From JANQKX01 sp039028695 (GTDB lineage Bacteria > Pseudomonadota > Alphaproteobacteria > Kiloniellales > Kiloniellaceae): 46,127 bases of DNA. Numbering within the stretch: position 1 is the first letter of the stretch; each line of letters starts with the position of its first letter. The position numbers were made by a program, and so were the translations under genes. Of the stretch, positions 43,545 through 46,127 are shown one piece after another. The stretch lies in assembly GCA_039028695.1 (NCBI GenBank), contig JBCCHN010000031.1, positions 1 to 46,127 of the forward strand. The letters are read 5' to 3'. The notes below the pieces were generated by a model that saw only the letters and a program-made list of their open reading frames with translations, did not search any database and was not told the DNA's origin.

Positions 43545-45299
43545 GTGCATCGTGATGACCGCGCCCGATACAGCGCGATTACTCAGCAGGCGGCGCAATC
43601 GCTGACAACTTTTGATATCGAATATAAGATCAAACTGCCGAACAACGAAATTCGTCTCGTCCGAGAAATTGGCGAACCCGAGACCGATGAAAACGGAAAA
43701 CTTGTTCGGATGAGAGGCACCTTACAAGACGTAACCGAACGGTTCCGTTTGTTAGAAGAACTGCAAAGACGCGAAAGCGAACTTAAGCAAGCCCAGCGCA
43801 TTGGCCAGATCGGGCACTGGATCCTTGATCTTAAAACCCAGCAATTCGAATTTTGGTCTGACCAGCTGTATCGGATCTTTGGTGTGGACAAGGGCACCTT
43901 CAATCCCACGATAGAAAACTTCAAAGCGGCAATTCACCCCGATGATTTGAAGAAGTCCATTGAAAATCGAGAATCTGCTCTTTCGGAAAAACGCCCCTAC
44001 CTATTCGAATATAGAATCTTCACGCCTGATGGCGAAACTAGGGTGATTTCTGGAGAAGCCAGACCAGAGTTTGACAATGAGGGCAATCCAACAAAAATTT
44101 TTGGGGTGACACAGGATGTCACGGAGACAAGGCAGCGCGATCTGGCACTGTTTCAAGCCCAAAAGATGGAGGCCGTTGGGCAGCTGACCGGGGGCGTGGC
44201 GCACGATTTCAACAATCTTCTTGCGGTAATTCAAGGCAACACAGAATTATTGATGGCTAGGGCTGGCCCTGATAAATCGGCGCTGCAGGCCATCATGAGA
44301 GCTGCCGAGAGTGGGGCCGCACTGACGGACAGTCTTCTGGCATTTGCTCGACAACAACCACTTGACCCTCGGTCAAACAACATTGCTCAACTGGTCGATG
44401 GCATGGCGGAAATGTTGTTCCGTACGTTAGGAGAGAACATTTCCGTACAAACCGACATTTCACCGGACCTGTGGCCAGTACTTGCCGATTATGCCCAACT
44501 CGAAGCCTCTATTCTTAACCTTGCGATCAATGCGAGAGATGCAATGCCAGGGGGTGGGCATCTGACGATAACATGCAAGGAACTCAAATTTAATGGATCT
44601 GCTTCATCAGTGGCCGAGTTAGACCTTGTGGGAGATTTTGTGGGTATTTTTGTGGCAGATGATGGCCGCGGCATACCACAAGCTATTAAGGAAAAGGTTT
44701 TCAATCCATTTTTTACAACCAAAGAAGTCGGTCAGGGGAGCGGCCTTGGGCTATCAATGGTCTATGGCTTTGCAAAGCAGTCAGGTGGTCACGTTGCAAT
44801 AGAGAGCGAGCCAGGTCAGGGAACGACCGTCGCGCTATATCTGCCGCGTGCGTTGGCTCCGCCGCCAGCATCGTCAAAAAGCGAAATCAATAATTGCCAT
44901 ACCTACAATGATAAGAAGGTGCTCATCATAGAAGACAACTCGGATGTCCGTACGGTCGTGTCAAAAATGGCTATCGATCTGGGTCTCTATGTTGTAACCG
45001 CCGCTGATGCTATGACTGCACGGCAGTTACTGGCTGATGGAGAGGCTGTGGACATCATCATATCCGATGTCATCTTGCCGGAAGGGCTAAGTGGTCCCGA
45101 TTTTGCTCGAGAAGTTTCTTCACGCTTTCCCCATATAAAAACCCTTTTTATGTCAGGATATCCTGCCGAAGTCGTGACGCAACAAGGTTTACTGGAGAGC
45201 GACGCGATCTGGCTCAAAAAGCCATTTAGCCGACAGGATCTAACCGTGGCCCTGCGCTCTTTGCTGGATCAACCTGTCGAGTTACCTACAGGCCGTTAA
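43545..45299 (+). CDS. C-terminal part of the split hybrid histidine kinase (PAS-PAS-HisKA-HATPase-REC)
   Basis: A 584-codon continuation in the same frame immediately after the TAG. It contains the rest of one PAS/PAC, a further PAS/PAC (IGHWILDLKTQQFEFWSDQL, AAIHPDDLKKS), the His box (QLTGGVAHDFNNLLAVIQGN), ATP-binding boxes (LNLAINARDAMPGGG, DDGRGI, GSGLGLSMVYGFA) and a receiver with phospho-Asp in IIISDVILPEG and Lys in WLKKPFS. Re-initiation at the GTG after the stop would lack a ribosome site. The kinase core is intact. No membrane segment is seen. Confidence 0.8.
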   Translation: MHRDDRARYSAITQQAAQSLTTFDIEYKIKLPNNEIRLVREIGEPETDENGKLVRMRGTLQDVTERFRLLEELQRRESELKQAQRIGQIGHWILDLKTQQFEFWSDQLYRIFGVDKGTFNPTIENFKAAIHPDDLKKSIENRESALSEKRPYLFEYRIFTPDGETRVISGEARPEFDNEGNPTKIFGVTQDVTETRQRDLALFQAQKMEAVGQLTGGVAHDFNNLLAVIQGNTELLMARAGPDKSALQAIMRAAESGAALTDSLLAFARQQPLDPRSNNIAQLVDGMAEMLFRTLGENISVQTDISPDLWPVLADYAQLEASILNLAINARDAMPGGGHLTITCKELKFNGSASSVAELDLVGDFVGIFVADDGRGIPQAIKEKVFNPFFTTKEVGQGSGLGLSMVYGFAKQSGGHVAIESEPGQGTTVALYLPRALAPPPASSKSEINNCHTYNDKKVLIIEDNSDVRTVVSKMAIDLGLYVVTAADAMTARQLLADGEAVDIIISDVILPEGLSGPDFAREVSSRFPHIKTLFMSGYPAEVVTQQGLLESDAIWLKKPFSRQDLTVALRSLLDQPVELPTGR

Positions 45300-45571
45300 C
45301 TTCAGGCTTAACATCATTCGTTCTCGTAATCTAGATTCTCAAAACTGCACAGTATGACTGAAAGTTCCGTTGGTCCGCAGAGGGTCAAAAGTTCGCCTCA
45401 GCGGGACGGTAGTTGCTCTTCCGGTATAGGGGCAAAAGTCGACGAAATGGCAAAATAAGCTGACATCGGGCCCGACAATGTCTGGTAATTGGGGGTGAGC
45501 GGACTTTTTACATGCCGCACAAATTAGGCAGTTGATAGCCAAGAGCTGTCGACTCATAGGGGCAATTGGTA
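45300..45571. other. Intergenic region with degenerate repeat-like sequence
   Basis: About 270 bases between the kinase and the converging ProV-like gene. 45372-45395 (ggtccgcagagggtcaaaag) resembles 4114-4139. A 72-codon antisense frame here has no start signal or recognisable product and is not called. Confidence 0.4.
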
Positions 45572-46127
45572 CTAGCTATTCTGTTTTATCAGGGCTTCCA
45601 ACACCGATTGGCGGTGTAGTCGGCCGATTGGCCTTTTTTGTCCGTCGATAACGATTGCGTCGCTGTTTTCCTGTAATAGGAAGTCTGCCAAGTCATCGAT
45701 TTTGCTATCGGCCAAAACCTTAGGCAGATCCGACCCGGCATTTTCGGATTGATCCGAGAGCGGATCCATCAAAGCGCGGGCACTCAAGACCTTGGACCTG
45801 GGGATATCTTTGGTAAACTCGCGGACATAATCAGTTGCCGGTGCCATGACTAGATTTTCAGCTGTACCGATTTGGACGATCTCACCGTCTTTCATGATTG
45901 CAATGCGATCCGCCAGACGCACCGCTTCATCAAAATCATGGGTGATGAATACGATGGTTTTCCGCAACACACTTTGCAGCCGCAGGAATTCATCCTGCAT
46001 CTCTCGGCGAATGAGGGGATCCAGTGCGGAAAAGGGTTCATCAAGGAACCAAAGGTCCGGTTCGACAGCCAAAGAGCGGGCAATTCCCACACGCTGCTGC
46101 TGCCCGCCCGAAAGTTCTCTCGGATAA
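45572..46127 (-). CDS. proV: Second ProV-type betaine ABC ATPase, 5' part beyond the window
   Basis: Only the C-terminal part is in the window: the frame is open through the right edge, reading YPRELSGGQQQRVGIARSLA. The signature, Walker B (LWFLDEPFSALD), switch His (VFITHDFDEA) and a CBS-like tail (AIVIDGQKRPIGRLHRQSVLEAL) are present. It closely matches the ProV at 21003-22022 through the ATPase core and diverges in the CBS tail. A second betaine-type operon therefore begins to the right. Confidence 0.9.
   Translation of the reverse strand, partial: YPRELSGGQQQRVGIARSLAVEPDLWFLDEPFSALDPLIRREMQDEFLRLQSVLRKTIVFITHDFDEAVRLADRIAIMKDGEIVQIGTAENLVMAPATDYVREFTKDIPRSKVLSARALMDPLSDQSENAGSDLPKVLADSKIDDLADFLLQENSDAIVIDGQKRPIGRLHRQSVLEALIKQNS

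Overview
The window looks like an alphaproteobacterial chromosome fragment, probably marine or saline. This is an inference from gene families: proteobacterial osmolyte ABC systems, a twin-permease ProW, a Tat-exported amide-type binding protein and LysR-rich divergent operons. No rRNA or complete tRNA is present to fix taxonomy. The left edge (1-263) is a perfect fold-back inside a phytanoyl-CoA dioxygenase gene, which looks like an amplification or assembly chimera, so 1-147 should not be trusted.

Region by region. 117-3775: truncated PhyH-type dioxygenase, an exported protein of unknown family, and an exported redoxin / c-type haem / PHM-like protein. 4369-about 9070: a small mobile element. 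It starts at a 45-bp 3' fragment of initiator tRNA-Met (candidate att site) and carries a tyrosine integrase, an orphan gene, an AlpA-type regulator, a ParB-domain protein, a 40-aa coupled ORF and a HTH/DnaA_N-like replication protein. It ends with a lambda-type cos site (cosQ-like and cosN-like boxes 30 bases apart). No capsid, terminase, tail or lysis gene is present, so I read it as a minimal cos-packaged phage satellite. A second cos-like site with the same geometry lies alone at 13998-14041. 9076-13844: alcohol dehydrogenase, a NitT/TauT-type ABC importer and a divergent LysR regulator.

14258-24333: a long minus-strand betaine/quaternary-amine operon: ProX, stem-loop terminator/attenuator, ProV, double ProW, UspA, second ProX, exported pentapeptide-repeat protein, DUF1989-GcvT fusion. 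A LysR gene is divergent from it. 24524-36344: an N,N-dimethylformamidase system. A seven-gene minus-strand operon encodes a Tat-exported amide-type binding protein, LivG, LivF, LivH, LivM, the DMFase small subunit and the DMFase large subunit. The LivM permease carries a C-terminal domain homologous to the DMFase small subunit encoded by the next gene, which suggests the hydrolase docks on its own transporter. Divergent from it are a NarL-type response regulator, a soluble hybrid histidine kinase and a leaderless paralogue of the binding protein, which together look like an AmiC-like cytosolic amide-sensing circuit. The divergent promoter holds a cluster of TCTAG motifs.

36589-46127: unlinked genes: DMT transporter, methyltransferase, LysE-family exporter, RibD_C/DHFR-like reductase, SLC13-type transporter with RCK_C domains, a small unknown protein, a PAS hybrid histidine kinase split by an in-frame TAG, and the 3' part of a second ProV at the right edge.

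The two strongest candidates for something undescribed are the transporter-hydrolase fusion with its leaderless sensor, and the minimal cos-bearing satellite with a second solitary cos.
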